A stretch of 62,265 nt of DNA from Thozetella sp. PMI_491 (Eukaryota > Ascomycota > Sordariomycetes > Chaetosphaeriales > Chaetosphaeriaceae). This document shows positions 11,011-23,243 of this stretch, piece after piece. The stretch's first letter is position 1; every line of letters starts with the position of its first letter. The notes below the pieces were generated by a model that worked only from the letters and a program-made list of their open reading frames with translations, made no database searches and was not told the DNA's origin. A program made the position numbers and the translations under genes. The stretch lies in NCBI GenBank assembly GCA_021432635.1, contig MU270064.1, positions 438,814 to 501,078 on the forward strand, given 5' to 3'.

Positions 11011-14000
11011 TTACGGAATGATGTGGAGAGGAGACTGGTCAAATTCAAGGATGTTCGCGCTGGTCTCCAACAAGGATGGAATCCCTCCATACTCTAGCGA
11101 ATGAGATGTTGGCATTTCGTCAAATTCTTTATCCATTATTTGGGAACTAGGGTCATCGGTGGTGGGCGACTCAGGAAGCGGAATCATCCGTGGATCATGG
11201 CCGTATGGGCTGGTTTCGCCCGAAGCACCTGCGTGAAGTCCGATAGCCGTGCTATCTTTGACTTCCGACCGAGTTCTCTGGCTTACATCCTGGGCGAGTG
11301 GGTCAGGAATGGATAAAACGGTCCTTTTTATCCCCTTCCTCGACTTCCCCTTGCTGGCTAGCAGATCACCAACTGTCAGATTACTTTCGCATATTTCGAA
11401 AGGGCAAAGATCATTTGTTGATGGGATCCGTCGAATATAATGCGTACACGTCCACAATTCGACGAGATGGGCAGTTTGAAGTATCTGGACGCATTCTTTG
11501 TATTCCCCCCAAAGAGCAAGGTGGATCGGCCTAAAGCATTCTCCTTTGGCGTTGGTTGGCCTTGTGACATCAGCGCCATGTTCCAGAAGCAAGCGGAGAC
11601 ACTCGGGCTGGTTAAAAATAACGGCGTAGTGGGCGGGCGTCAACCCCGGGGCATGGGTCCTTGCGTTCGGATCCGCACCTGCGAGCAAGAGTATTTTGGC
11701 CACCCTTGTATCCCCTCGTCGACAGGCAATGTGCAATGCACTGATCCCAAATATGTCAGCCGCGGAGACATTAGCATGGTGGTGATGGATGAGCCATTCA
11801 ATCTTCTCAGGCGAGCCCGCACATGTGGCATGCCAAAGAAAGTTCCGGCCCCTGTGATCTAGGGCGTCAGAGACCCCATCGAAGAACTCCATCATCCTGA
11901 AATCTGATTGAAGATGTACCTCGCCCATAGCCGCTAGCCGGTGCAGTGGGGTTTCTCCAAAACAGTTGGGAGAAAGCCAAGCCTTCTCAGCTCGAGACTG
12001 ACGCAAGAAACGGTAAAGAGCCTCTAGTTCGTGGCCAATCGCAGTCGATATGTGTGCAGCGGCTAGATGGACGGTATTTTCACGTAGTACATTGAGTTGG
12101 TCGTCTAGCATGGCTCCCTCATCCCAGGGCTGCAATCCCTTTTTAATAGCGTCGTCAACAAGCCAGTTCAGGATGGTGAAACGGCCGAACAAAGCGGCTA
12201 GGTGGACCGGCAACCAACCCTGTGCAGTTCTAGCAAAAATGTTGGCCGCTGCTCCCAAAAGATTTTCGATGACAGGTAGGTGACCCTTTATTACAGCCCA
12301 ATGAAGAGGTCCAAGGTCGGAGAAATCGATGGCAACACCTTGAGGACGGGGGTCCTTGTTTTCGAGATCCGCTGGTCCCTTGGCTTCTCCTTCCTCGGAA
12401 TCTTCGAGTCCCCTAGTTCCATCTGGATTGCTGCCATGAAGATCTCTACTACTAACCATATCCTCGAATTCTTCCAGAACTGGTACGTGGGGGGCTGTGC
12501 GTACTCGGGGATATGTCGGAGCCTCGGACGCCAAATAGCCGCATCTGAGAGATGTGGATATAGTTAAATCCATCAGTAGTATCCTAAGGCGGGAATTCAA
12601 GGGCGTCCGAACGTTTACAATCGGCGAAGGCGGTTCTGTTGGAGACGGTGCTCGTGGGCCAAAATCTCGTTCAGCCGGATGTGCAGTAAGCTCCATAGCT
12701 GCCGATGCCTTGACAAAAAGATGAACCCTCCCGTGAATATAAGTTTCACGGATTCGGATGTACATTCGGTCTACCCTCTCCACGTCCATTTCCCATGTGA
12801 GCGGCCTCAAGTCTTGATACATCCGAGGAACTGACTCGTTACGTATCATGGCGAGAAACATATTAGCGGATACTGCAGCGTTGTGAAGCGAAAAGCCACC
12901 GGAGGGGCGCTGCAGCGTCCAGAAGCCCCAGGCTCGGTCTGGCCTCCGTTGCAGCCCTACCGCGCAGTCGATATCGACATTGAGTGCTGGGTCGTGGAAT
13001 CTAAACAACCCTACAATGCGGTTCATCTCGGAAGGGATAGATCGGAGAGTAGCGGCTTCTGCGTCCCAGTACTTTTCAGGCCATGCACCAGTGATGTAGA
13101 CAGATGGTAGTCTTGCAGCGTCTGGTTGGCGAATGTTATCAAACGATACCATGAAGTCAGGGACCGCGTAGGCGGGCTTCTGCTTGACAAATATGACTTC
13201 GTATGAGCCGGAATGAAGATCTTGGTCGTAGGCCGGGGTTTTCATGATTTCGACCGTTTGGGGGCCGACACGAGCGAATTGATCACCGTATAGGCGTCGT
13301 AAACGGATGGCTGGGCTCTCTGACCAGCCGTCGCCACGCCGCCTCGCACATTCTAGCACCGCGTTGTACTCGTCCGGGGTTATTATTCCATCTTCTGACA
13401 TGGCTGGCTGAAGGAAGAGGGACAATCGCAGGCCATGATTAGTGATGGTCCAGGCTGTACTTCCGCGGGACATCGCAGGAGGGAGAGGGCGGTAGTTTTC
13501 GACCTCCGCAAAGACCGCGGGGCTTTCTGCCAAAAGACCACACAAGTGTGATTCCGAGATATTGTCATCCTGAGACATCCAGGCAAATATGCTGTGATCA
13601 TCTGATCCTTTTAGTATCTCTTGCAGTCGGATGAACGCCTTGGTGCCTTCGCCGTAGAGAAGAGGCCTATAATTCACAACGTTAACTCGTCTTGGCCGTT
13701 TCAGACAAGTGACGCACTGGCACATACATGTTGACGTCGAACAGGCCCATAAGGCTGTAGGCGAGGTCTTCAACACGTGTAGTCTCGCGCCGCGATGCCC
13801 ACCTCATCCGGGTCGCTATGCTCACATCCGAGGTTGGAATCACTCCCCCCAAGACTCGTGCATCGACACCAGTGATGCCGGCGAGGGAGATGCGCACATC
13901 CTCGTCGCCTTTGCTACCGAGGAACCCCCAATCTGCGCCGTAGAACATGACGTCGTCCGGGGCGATCAGTTCTTGCAGCGTCCAGCCTCTAGTAAACCAT

Positions 14001-14419
14001 CGGCTATGCTGACAGAGATAGTGGAATACGCCGCCTTTGATGTCGTGGTAGCCATACTTGACATCCTCGAGGTATGCGTAGCAAATGGCCGCCTTCTTGT
14101 ACCATTGAAACATTGAGTTGATGGCCTCGGATAGCTCGGCGCTACTCGTCTTGTCGATACAGCAGGTGTCAATCCAGATGTAGTTATAGCCGTGCCCAGC
14201 CGCCAGTGCCGCTGAACCTTTGATCTTCGCATAGCCGGCTTTGGCCTTGATGGCAGAGGCGGTCTGTGAAACGGCGCTCGACCATCGACGGCTGACATAT
14301 TGCATTTCCTGGAGTGAAACCTCTTCCTTGCCCCATGTGTGCGACAGCGCGGCGTATTCGGGGACCTTCCCATCTGCTACCTCGATTAGCTCCAGGCGGC
14401 TGGTGTCGAGGAGGCGCAT
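11011..14419 (-). CDS. HET-domain protein with C-terminal ankyrin repeats
   Basis: Candidate allorecognition or regulated cell-death protein. Exons 14419-13728 and 13666-11011 join in phase (ATG codon split, GTATGT donor) into 1115 aa. The HET domain is at the N-terminus: YAALSHTWG (about residues 22-30), then IWIDTCCIDK and CYAYLEDV, then SRWFTRGWTLQELIAP and LLYGEGTKAF. A long middle region (about 240-680) has no recognised domain. Ankyrin repeats span about 682-960, with PLHWAVIKGHLPVIENLL, ALHIACRRGDTRVAKILL and TPAHYAVIFNQPECLRLLLE as the clearest units. No NACHT or NB-ARC ATPase is present, so this is a direct HET-ANK architecture and not a fungal NLR. Its partner and ligand are unknown. 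Confidence 0.88.
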
Positions 14420-15401
14420 CGCTGTTGGTCCTGGTCAATCATGCAGGGGCGTCGAAGACCCGCACTAAGTCCGGATCTTTGTTGCCGAAGGTCTTCGAAT
14501 CGCAACGGTGAGGGTAGAGTAAGGGCAGTCAGTTCCCGACGAGAAGAAATGAAGTAGGTAAGTATCTTAATTCGCCACGTCGCCCATGGTACCTTACCCA
14601 TTTGGCTTCGCGAGGCTGAGAACCCCGCCTACCTTCTACCATTTTAGCTTGCTATTGGCCCACACTTTTTACGATGTGCTCCTGTCACATAGACCTTTTT
14701 CCCGTTATCTATTCATCTCCTCTTGCTAGAACCTATATTCGGCGGATATCGTGTCTCACCGAAAAGTTCCTCAGTCACCGTGAAGCGGATGAAATTGGAC
14801 ACATGAAGGCCGGCAACCTTGATGGCTAGCCATGGGGTTTATTTTATCCTGAGACGGGTGATACAACTGACGCAGGACGGCTAACGGTGTCATCATTTCC
14901 GACTATTTGCATTGGAAAGAGAAGCAGGATCGCGTAGTAGAATTCGTGTATCCAAGTGTGAGTAATACAAAAGAGATGGGGTAGGAAGATGTTTTTTTAA
15001 CCCCCCCGACTGACATTCCACTCATTACTAATGCCTGGGTCTGGTCAAACTATTGTAACGTGAAAGATTAGTAGGTCTAGGCTCCTGCGATCTGCATGAG
15101 AAGAGATCGTGATTGAGCTTCGGCCATGGGATCGAGACGGACCGGGACGCAAATGAAGCGGCGCAAATGCCAAGGGGTGGCACACTCTGGGCTCTGGTAG
15201 GCGGCATCGTCCAGGGTTTGCTGCAGTCGTCTGGGGTCGGCAGCAGCGCAGCTGAACATTCTCGTGATGATAGGCCCCGCCTTTTTCTCTTTTGCCCAAT
15301 CCGACGCTGCTTGTGAGGCCGTTGGATGGACCAGGCCAAGAAAACCCCTGCAACGACTTCAGCCGCAGATCTCAGTCTTTTACAACGGCGGGAGGGGGGT
15401 G
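14420..15401. other. Divergent promoter space, HET-ANK / membrane protein
   Basis: About 1 kb between two divergent starts. No gene is supported, although the 3' end could hold an unrecognised first exon of the membrane-protein gene. A run of T followed by C sits near 14993-15007. Confidence 0.35.
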
Positions 15402-16709
15402 ATGTTCATCACGCCAGCCGTCGTCCACCGCCAAACAATGGCCTCGATAGCAGCAGAAACTTGGACGACGTGCGGGCTGGTGTCCATCCCCGCGGAAATC
15501 TGGACGGTGACTTATTCTAGCGGCCAGTCGCTCCAGTTCTTTCCAGCTACGACCTTTACCGAAGCAGTAACCAGCACGCGCACGGTAGACGGATCGCTCC
15601 AGGCGCAATGCTTCACGGGCACGGCGGGCCAGGCCAGCACGCCGACATTTTACTCAGCGCCGGGCGCCACGGTGACCTGTTCGACCAGCGTGGCCGCGCC
15701 CGTTACATTCGTCACCACTCGTACCTCGGGTGAGCTGAACACGCGACTCAGCACTACCTATACCCAATCCACAACCGAAACAGTCACCGTCCAGGCGCTG
15801 CCTCTTGCCAGATGTGATATCGTTCCCGACTACGAGAACGACGCCACCTGCAACACAGTTGCGCCCCTTACCTGGGCGTCGCTCGTCATCACCTTCATCA
15901 CCATTCAGCTCACATGGTGGATCTTCGAGCTTCCGGTCCTCTGGCAGAAACAAGCCGAAGGTGGGCGCCTGCGCCTGTTTCTTGACATAATATCGTGGGC
16001 ATGCGTGCGGTCTCACGGCCCCGGGAGCGCGGCCCTCATCGCGGCCTGGAGAGGAGAGGACGCATCTGACTTTGCGCGTATGTACTACCTTGGCATGAAG
16101 CGACAGGCGACGCCAGCGGAGTGGACAAGGTGGAAACTATGTACCTCCATTTTCTCTGATCTCCTCACGGTGGTAGGGACCGGTCTTACGGTCTACCAGG
16201 CGTGTACGCTTACGCAGTACGACGCACGAGTGCACATGGGAGTCGGCCTATGGGTGTACCCCTCGCTGCCTGTCGCGCTCATCGGGCTCTGTCTGCTAGC
16301 AGGAGAGAGATGGTTCCCGCGGACATACCCCGGTAACTGCCTCCTTCTAGCCCTGACAGTAGCTGTGCTCGCTGGAGCCGGCGGGTCGATCGCCTACCTG
16401 CTCTCCAAGTATGACGCCGCCTCGAACCACCTATGGGTGCTCTCGTTGATATGCTACATCTTGATGATCATGCCGCTGATAGCCCTAAGGTGGCTCATCA
16501 TTCCGGCGTCCGCGATCATCTGGTTTGCTCGGGTCGGCGGCGTGAGCGTGGCGGCGCTCGGCCACTACAGCGGAGGCCAGCCTTATTGTCATTTCCAGGG
16601 TATCGGGTTTGCAGTAGTTTACATGGTTATGGGCGGAATCGCAGCCGTACTGGGTTCATTTGGGGCTTTCTATCATCTGAACCGAGCGATGAAGGCACAC
16701 AAACAGTAA
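15402..16709 (+). CDS. Multi-span membrane protein with Thr/Ser-rich N-terminal domain
   Basis: Not recognised at family level. From Met at 15402 it is 435 aa; Met at 15438 is an alternative, and the frame is open further upstream to 15264. The first 160 residues are hydrophilic, rich in Thr and Ser, with several Cys (WTTCGL, LQAQCFTG, VTCSTS, ARCDIV, ATCNTV), so this part probably lies outside the cytosol. It is followed by six or seven hydrophobic spans, for example SLVITFITIQLTWWIFELP, LLLALTVAVLAGAGGSIAYL and GFAVVYMVMGGIAAVLGSFG. No clear cleavable signal peptide is seen. It lies between two HET-domain genes, which makes a surface or receptor role worth considering, but that is only context. 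Confidence 0.65.
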   Translation: MFITPAVVHRQTMASIAAETWTTCGLVSIPAEIWTVTYSSGQSLQFFPATTFTEAVTSTRTVDGSLQAQCFTGTAGQASTPTFYSAPGATVTCSTSVAAPVTFVTTRTSGELNTRLSTTYTQSTTETVTVQALPLARCDIVPDYENDATCNTVAPLTWASLVITFITIQLTWWIFELPVLWQKQAEGGRLRLFLDIISWACVRSHGPGSAALIAAWRGEDASDFARMYYLGMKRQATPAEWTRWKLCTSIFSDLLTVVGTGLTVYQACTLTQYDARVHMGVGLWVYPSLPVALIGLCLLAGERWFPRTYPGNCLLLALTVAVLAGAGGSIAYLLSKYDAASNHLWVLSLICYILMIMPLIALRWLIIPASAIIWFARVGGVSVAALGHYSGGQPYCHFQGIGFAVVYMVMGGIAAVLGSFGAFYHLNRAMKAHKQ

Positions 16710-16961
16710 TGCGTTAGTAATAGATCGGCCTCCTCCTGGGGAAGCGGTCCCGCCGTCCGGCGTTTTGAAGCATACCGAACCCCTTCAAGAAGGGGACGGA
16801 TTATCACAGAGAGGAACAACATATCTACAGTGGCTTCCGAAGGTGGCTTATCCCCCCGTAGTATACTTTAGCCAATACATTGCATGGCCAAGAGGGGGGT
16901 GATTGAATAGCTCTGTCAGCCCAGACTGTGGGCATATCTTGGAAATATTGGCTGTTCATCT

Positions 16962-19199
16962 TCAAACTAGTGAAAATGTAACTATTTTGACGCCTCGATC
17001 CACCAGTTTCTCAGGCAACAGTCTCGGGTCGCCTTTAATGATGACCCCTGTGTCCACGTTCTTGAAGACACATGCGTTTCGCTCAGTACTTTCGAGAGAT
17101 ATCTGTACTTGTTCCCACCCTGGCGGAAGATCCCCCAGCCGCGGATCGTCGTGCGTCACCTCACCGGATTCGATGATCTGAAATACAGGGATCTCTTGGC
17201 GACTGTCCGGTCGTTCACTCTTCCATCTAAACGTCCACGGCGAGGGCAGTGGGCCAAGCAACGCTTCACCATCTCCCAGCCCATGAGCATAGGCCGCCCC
17301 AACAACACGATAGGATCCCGCCGACTGTGGCCGTAGAATGATGGGCATGTGACATCCCAGCAATACACACACGATGTCACCTATACTGCGTTAGAATAGT
17401 AAAGATCCGTGGAAAACTGGGTAATTAGTCATCTCACCTGGTTCCGTCTGGGGAGGCCCGATTCCCAAATATCCATTCTCTGTGCCAAACAACGATAGAC
17501 CATCCCACTTTTCTTGTAGTACCTCTAGTTCTCTTTCCGCGGAGGTCTGGGCGCTGAACAGGCTGTTGAACATCCTGTCTAGCTCCGTCATTGAACCTCC
17601 ATTGAAGGGGGCGATGAAGAGACACCTCTGAAAGGCGAATAGGCTGGGATGGCCGGGGTCATCGAAAAATCTTTCGGCATATGTATTCATTGCTGCCGTC
17701 TCTGCGATAGCGTCTCCGCGATTCTGCCCATTCAAATACACTTTCGCTTTCCCCATGATTGTTAGGGCATTCTCGGTAAAATCTTCACCTGTCCCTGTGA
17801 GCTGATCTGATGATTTAATTGCGCCGCATTGGATTCCATCCACTTCCAGGGTATTAGGAGCCTTGTAGCGAGCCTTGGATGATGAATAGCTAGCAGAGAA
17901 CTGCAACGAGTTCGGAAAGACACCTTCTTTTAATCGAGACCAGTCAGGAACCCAACTTGCAGCCCCGCTTCGTCCTTGAAAGTCGCAGTGTAAAAGAAGT
18001 TCCAATCTCTCTGAGAACTCTATGTGCGTTAAGAGAGTATTCTTGTAGACTTCTGCGGCAGAAAGTCCATAATTTGGCACTATTTGAGCCATGGGAAGAG
18101 GTTCGCCGAGGCCCAGGATGGCGTATACTCTGTCCCTTGGATCTGAGCAACTGAAATGTCGAGCCTGGGTGAGCAAGCTCTCCAATGCTATAGCTCGAGT
18201 AGGACGAAATAGGGCTCTGTAGAACGAGACAATAACCCAAATTACTTCTGGAATTGTGTTCTTGCTGTCGAGGCAAGCCAAGGCCGGCCCGAACTGCCTC
18301 CACAGGCAGTGGGTAGATCCGCATTGTACAATGCTGCGCGGGTTGGCTAGACCAATCTCCTGCCATACCCACAGCCGGTTGAACCACGGGCGCTTAAGCA
18401 ATTCAGCGATGGAGTTCCACTGTGCCTTTGTGTATGGCAGTTCCGCTCTCTGGTGAAACCAGAACGGTTTAGTGCTCTCGGGTGAGCGAGCCAGATAATG
18501 CCCCTCAATGGTCACTAGTTGTTTGCCAAGGTGCTCTAGAGTTTTCATGGCAAGTCTGCTCTGCTTTTCTTCCGTCCCAAGCCATACCACGACTCGATCC
18601 GCTAGCTCGTAGATCTTGCTCATGCGGCGAACTTGCTGGCTACGCTCGTTGTCATCCGCTTGATTAATGCAGATGGCATCAATCCACATTGTTCTTTTCT
18701 TATCGTCGTATCTTAGGTGTTTGAGGGCATGGTAAAGATTTTCTCCTATTTTGAATGTTGAAAAGCTTTTTGGCGAATCGGCAGCAGAACTTTGGCGCGC
18801 AAAGATTGCTTTGCACGGTGAAGGAGATCCCCAAGTATAAGAAAGCGCTTCGTAGGCTGGTTCGTAAATCAAGGGCTCGAGAGGCGCATACAAGCTGTGA
18901 TCGAAGTCGGCTGATGGGTGATCCCAGTACGTCGTTTGTGTTGAGTAACATTCGAACAAGAACCTCCCGTCTTCCGTCTCATCGACCTCCCAGTGGTCGG
19001 GTAAAGTGTCTTGTATAGCCGCCTTGGAGATACGAGTCGACCGAGGTGCGTCCGGTAGTGCGAGTGAGACATGAGATAGCTCAATGTAAATATCTTCATG
19101 GTATTCGCCTGGGAGAATCCTGATTAACCTGACGTCTGTTGACGGATTCGATAGAGGATAATATTTGTATTGGGCCATTGTGTGGTGATTGAGGTTCAA
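16962..19199 (-). CDS. HET-domain protein with WW domain and WW-like C-terminal units
   Basis: Exons 19199-17438 and 17380-16962 (GTGAGA donor, split Gly588) give 726 aa; Met8 (MAQYKYY) is a likely alternative start. Order: PLSNPSTDVRLIRILPG opening; a WW domain at about residues 66-95 (LPDHW...GRFLF...TTYWDHP); the HET core from EALSYTWGS (about 117) through TMWIDAICINQADD, RVVVWLG and RPWFNRLWVWQE; a DPRDRVYAILGL block; and GDIVCVLLGCHMPIILRP (588-605). Two tandem WW-like units follow at 632-669 (LPSPW...FQIIESG...DDPRL) and 672-708 (LPPGWE...FKNVDTG...GDPRL), both without the second Trp. Likely role: incompatibility or cell-death signalling, with the WW parts binding a Pro-rich or HET partner. 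The role is inferred. Confidence 0.88.
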
Positions 19200-19798
19200 C
19201 TAGTCGGGAGCGTTGTGGCCACGAGAATTTAGTTTCTTGATCCCGAGGAGCAAACTAATAGCTCTCAACTAGGTAATAACCCAGTTATTTGGGGACAAGG
19301 CCTCCGCTAAACGAAGACTCGCATTGATGTCTGCGCCTGGTTGGTCATGCCATCGGTAACAGGCACCAGCATGGCCACGTGGGGAGGCCTCTGACTCGGT
19401 AGGTAAATACCTTACATAATGTACCTACTATGAATGGCCACTGACCAAAGTTTAGTCGCCAAAAGTTCCTCTAGAAGAGCTCTGTCTCAGAGATGTGGGC
19501 GGCCTTACCCCTGCTCCACTTCTTATTTTTCTTGGGAAGCTCAAGAGCAGTAGCGGATGTGCAGAACAAAGCGATCGGCGCAGGGTTCTTGGTGTCGAAC
19601 AATTTACTTGTGAGGCGCAGCAACGGCTGAGCTGGAGACCGTTGAAATACACGACTATTGTTTCTTCTATGAACAAGGATGTAATAACAGTGTGAGTTGA
19701 TAAGACTATCTGTCCATGGTCTATGGTTCCTCTAAGATGAGTAATTTTCGCTCTAGGGTTTATTCTATTACCCCGAAGTCGATGGGCAATGTATTCTT
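19200..19798. other. Intergenic, no gene recognised
   Basis: Upstream region of the WW-HET gene and downstream region of the peroxygenase-like gene. Nothing beyond short unrelated reading frames. Confidence 0.4.
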
Positions 19799-20618
19799 TT
19801 ATTTCGCAGCGTTCTTCTCGGCTTCTGTCTTAATAACGGCCGATAGTGCATTGATATCATCGCGCACGACCTTCCGAGAAAGAGGCTTCCAACCTAATTC
19901 CACCGGCAGCCGCTCTTCGTTAAAGAAGACCTCAACCACTGTCTTGTTGGCCCCCATAGCGTAGTAATCTTCTTCCGAGGCTCCTGCAGCAGGAACCGTC
20001 TCGGTTGAAGTGACGATGAGCATCAGGCTGCTTTCGCCATACATGATGCCCATTATTGTCGCTGATACGTTCGGGTAGTTTGACTCAGCATAAACACGAT
20101 TGCGGCTGATGGCCGCAGAGACGACATCCAGGTAGTTGGTGGGGCTGTCGGCAAGCATCGCGTCCACCCGTGATGGGTCGACGTGGAGGCTGTCAGCCCC
20201 CGGCTGATCGTGACGGGTCAGAGACGCGTTGTGCTCCAGGACGTTTGGCGTATTTAGGAGTTCGAGATCCATTCCGCTGTTGAGATCGACCCCTAAGAAG
20301 TTAAAGGCAGTTGTGGCCAGAAATTGGCCGACAGAGTCGTCAAAGCCGAAACCTTTGGAAATAGCATCAACAAATTGTGAGATTGTGATGTTGCGGCCAT
20401 CGTGCGGACTAAGGGGCCCTGCCTATTAGAACATGCTTTGTGCACATCCATAGATGCGCTTCGTGATTTGAAAGATACCCTTACAGAAAGCCATGATTTG
20501 CCAGGGTGTTCAGACCCGGGCAAGGGCTTCGGGAGTCAGTAGGGCCGGCTGGTGCCCAATGGCTCGGGAGGAGAGCAGCTACAGCCGCAATAAAGCTGCA
20601 GAATATAAGAGCTTGCAT
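19799..20618 (-). CDS. Secreted haem-thiolate peroxygenase/haloperoxidase-like protein (Peroxidase_2 family)
   Basis: Chloroperoxidase/unspecific-peroxygenase family: uses H2O2 to oxygenate or halogenate organics outside the cell. Exons 20618-20485 and 20408-19799 (GTAAGG donor, TTAG acceptor, split Leu codon) give 247 aa, the short-peroxygenase length. There is a signal peptide at about 1-22, the axial Cys33 motif SPCPGLNTLANHGFLP, a NTPNVLEHNASLTRHD block at about 97-112, and a Glu at 170 in MYGESSL. In short peroxygenases the second block normally reads EHD; here the Asp is replaced by Asn105. That may weaken the metal-propionate site or change activity. A functional enzyme is plausible but not assured. 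Confidence 0.85.
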
Positions 20619-22003
20619 GTTCCTGATTGTAACTCGACTTTTGGAATGGAATTATAACCTGACCTGAGTCTCAGAACGCGATAGGAAAATTCTGATCATT
20701 TCCTAGACGACATCGTTTTGATTAAAGCCCGGAGCATTTTATATCACAGTAGATACCATGGCAGAATAAGCATTTCGCTGTTTGTCCCTATTCGACAACT
20801 ACTCGGTGTAGCCATTACTTTAGGTAGTAAGCAAGAAGGGGGGGAAACCCGCTTTGTTGTGGGACCGCTTATTGGACGTCAGAATACGGATTATTCCCAG
20901 AAGAGGTCTAAGTGCGCTCGGCGGCCGGCTTATGAGCCTTGCTGATTGGGCACTTTAAATAATACTTCACTCTCAGTTTGTGGCGTGGGTTGGATTGAAA
21001 TACGATGAGACGATATCCAATCATTTTGGAAAGGGACGGGAGTTGCTGTTGTTCGGGTGCTCATCGGGCATTCTTTCTACTAACGGCTGCTTTTTCCGTG
21101 AAAATTGACACGAGAGGCCTAGCCTGAGCCCGTGCAGAGTCCGCAGTATGTATTACAGCCCCCAACGCCTACACCGCTTGCCTGGCAACCATGGCCTCAG
21201 GATCACGGAAGGGATCAACGTGGTCCTCAGGCTGCGCGCAACGCCGAACCCAACATTAACCGGCCACTCTAGGAAGGATCGTTACCAAAGATCTACCATC
21301 CCTCATAGCTGCGTACCGAAACTTGGAAGTAGCTTAAACGCGGTGTGTAAAGATTGAATGAATAGACTGCTTAGAGGCGCTGCTTAGCTGACTATAGCCG
21401 TATAGAGTAACTCTTAGATAGAGAAGAAACAGGCTCTCGTACGCTGCAAGAGTTGGCGTTAAATACATTGTATTCACAAAATATGACGATTCTTTGGCTT
21501 CCATCTCATAAATATGTGATCTGTAGTATTCTTTCGTGATCGCCTCTGGCTACACGTCCCGACCAAGACCCCTATTATTCCTTTTCGTTACCTGTATATC
21601 TTAGCTAAGGATATGGCACTGTTTCCCCCTAGATTGCATGTGACCATGCTTGTATGAGAGGCATCGAATTTGACTGGGCAAGTGTTTTGGTTGTTTTAGA
21701 GAGGGGGGGTCGTAGTGATATTCCGGTTAATGCTACACCCCTCGGGTTTGGATCACGGTTGTGGGGTGATTAAACCATATTGAACCGATTGGACTATTCT
21801 GCAATAGTAATCTATACACATTCACGGCAACCGCAAACGGCATTAAGAAAATCAACCCCTCCTCCGCAGCATGTCCTCTAACTGCTGCAGCTAACATCGT
21901 ACTTGAAGTGGCTATGACCAACTTATGTGCCAACGCGAACTTGGCCTTGTCCACTTAAGACAACGAGTGAAGGTCTTCAACGAGAATCATCACTACCATC
22001 ACC
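20619..22003. other. Intergenic, divergent promoter region
   Basis: About 1.4 kb between divergent starts of the peroxygenase-like and DUF1996 genes. No gene recognised. Short homopolymer runs and an AT-rich segment lie near 21400-21620. Confidence 0.4.
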
Positions 22004-23243
22004 ATGTTTTGGAAACCTATTGCTATCATTGCGCTATTGGCACAAGATGTCTCCGCTCAAGGCAGTGGTGGGAGTATGTTCCGGTTTGCCTGCTCGCAGC
22101 TCGTTGTCGAGCGTCTAGACCCTCTTGTTACGCCCGGCCAGGTGCCATCGCCTCATATTCATCAGGTAGTGGGAGGTAACTCGTTTAACGCCACGGTATG
22201 GACCCAAGATTCGGTTATGTAGAGTACAACACTTGCTAACGGAGAGTAATAGATGGATCCTGCTAACATGGATCCCGCAAAAGTGTCTACTTGCACGTCG
22301 TGCACCTTCGCTGAGGACATGAGCAACTATTGGACTGCGAGTTTGTACTTCAAGTCGCCTGAGAACGGCACCTTCCGGCGGGTTCCCCAGATGGCCAATG
22401 GTGGTTTGGTGCAAGATGGTGGTATCACAGTCTACTACATGCAGCCATTCGGAGGGAAGGCTACGATTACTGCCTTCAAGCCTGTGCGCCTCCCTCCCCC
22501 CCCCTCCTTTCCCCCCAAACAACGCCATTTACCCTTCCACTAACAATGATACCACTAGGGGTTCCGCATGGTTTCTGGCGACTCGTCACTGCGCTCCAAG
22601 CAAGGAACGATACCCGGTATCTGCCACCGATGCAATGGCAATGGGGATGGGTTTGCCCCTTGCGACAACAAAGACACTATGGATTTTCCTCTCAAGCAGT
22701 GCCCTGGAGGAATCCGCGCCACTGTCATCTTCCCTTCATGCTGGGACGGCAAGAATCTTGATAGCGCCGACCATAAGTCGCACATGTCTTACCCACCGGG
22801 ATCCAAAGGCGGTCTCGCCAACGCGAACTGCCCTTCTACGCATCCGATCCGAATTCCGCAAGTCATGTACGAAATAATGTGGGACACTAGACCGTTTAAT
22901 GACCCCAAGAACTTCGCAAATGGCAAGCAGCCATTTGTGTATAGCTTCAGCGATACGTGAGTATCAGAGACTCTGAGTAGCCTCTCCATTCTTGTACTAA
23001 GTAAGGCACAGGACCGGCTATGGCCAACATGGCGATTATCTCTTCGGTTGGAAAGACGATGCTCTCCAACGTGGGATGGACGGTCTCGCCTCGGGCAAGT
23101 GCTACAACAATGTCTGCCCATCTCTGAAGGTGCAGTCAAATCAGGACGCCATGAAGTGCAAGAAAGACCCGGCCGTCAAAGAGGATGTCGGGGTTACAGG
23201 CAACTGGATCAAATCAATTCCGGGAGACATGGTCGGGATGTAG
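22004..23243 (+). CDS. Secreted DUF1996-domain protein
   Basis: Four exons (22004-22195, 22253-22483, 22559-22956, 23012-23243) in consistent phase give 350 aa. A signal peptide (about 1-18, ending DVSAQ) is followed directly by the DUF1996 opening MFRFACSQLVVERLDPLV, then PSPHIHQVVGGNSFNAT. Further hallmarks are CTFAEDMSNYWTASLYF, FRMVSGD, ICHRCNG, FPSCWDGKNLDS, DHKSHMSYP and TTGYGQHGDYLFGW. Conserved His and Cys positions are retained, so it looks functional. The biochemical role of the family is not settled; members are extracellular proteins of fungi. Confidence 0.9.

Noticed and set aside
11011..14419. HET-ANK gene as a fungal NLR
   Set aside because: No Walker A/B or NACHT block lies between the HET and ankyrin parts.
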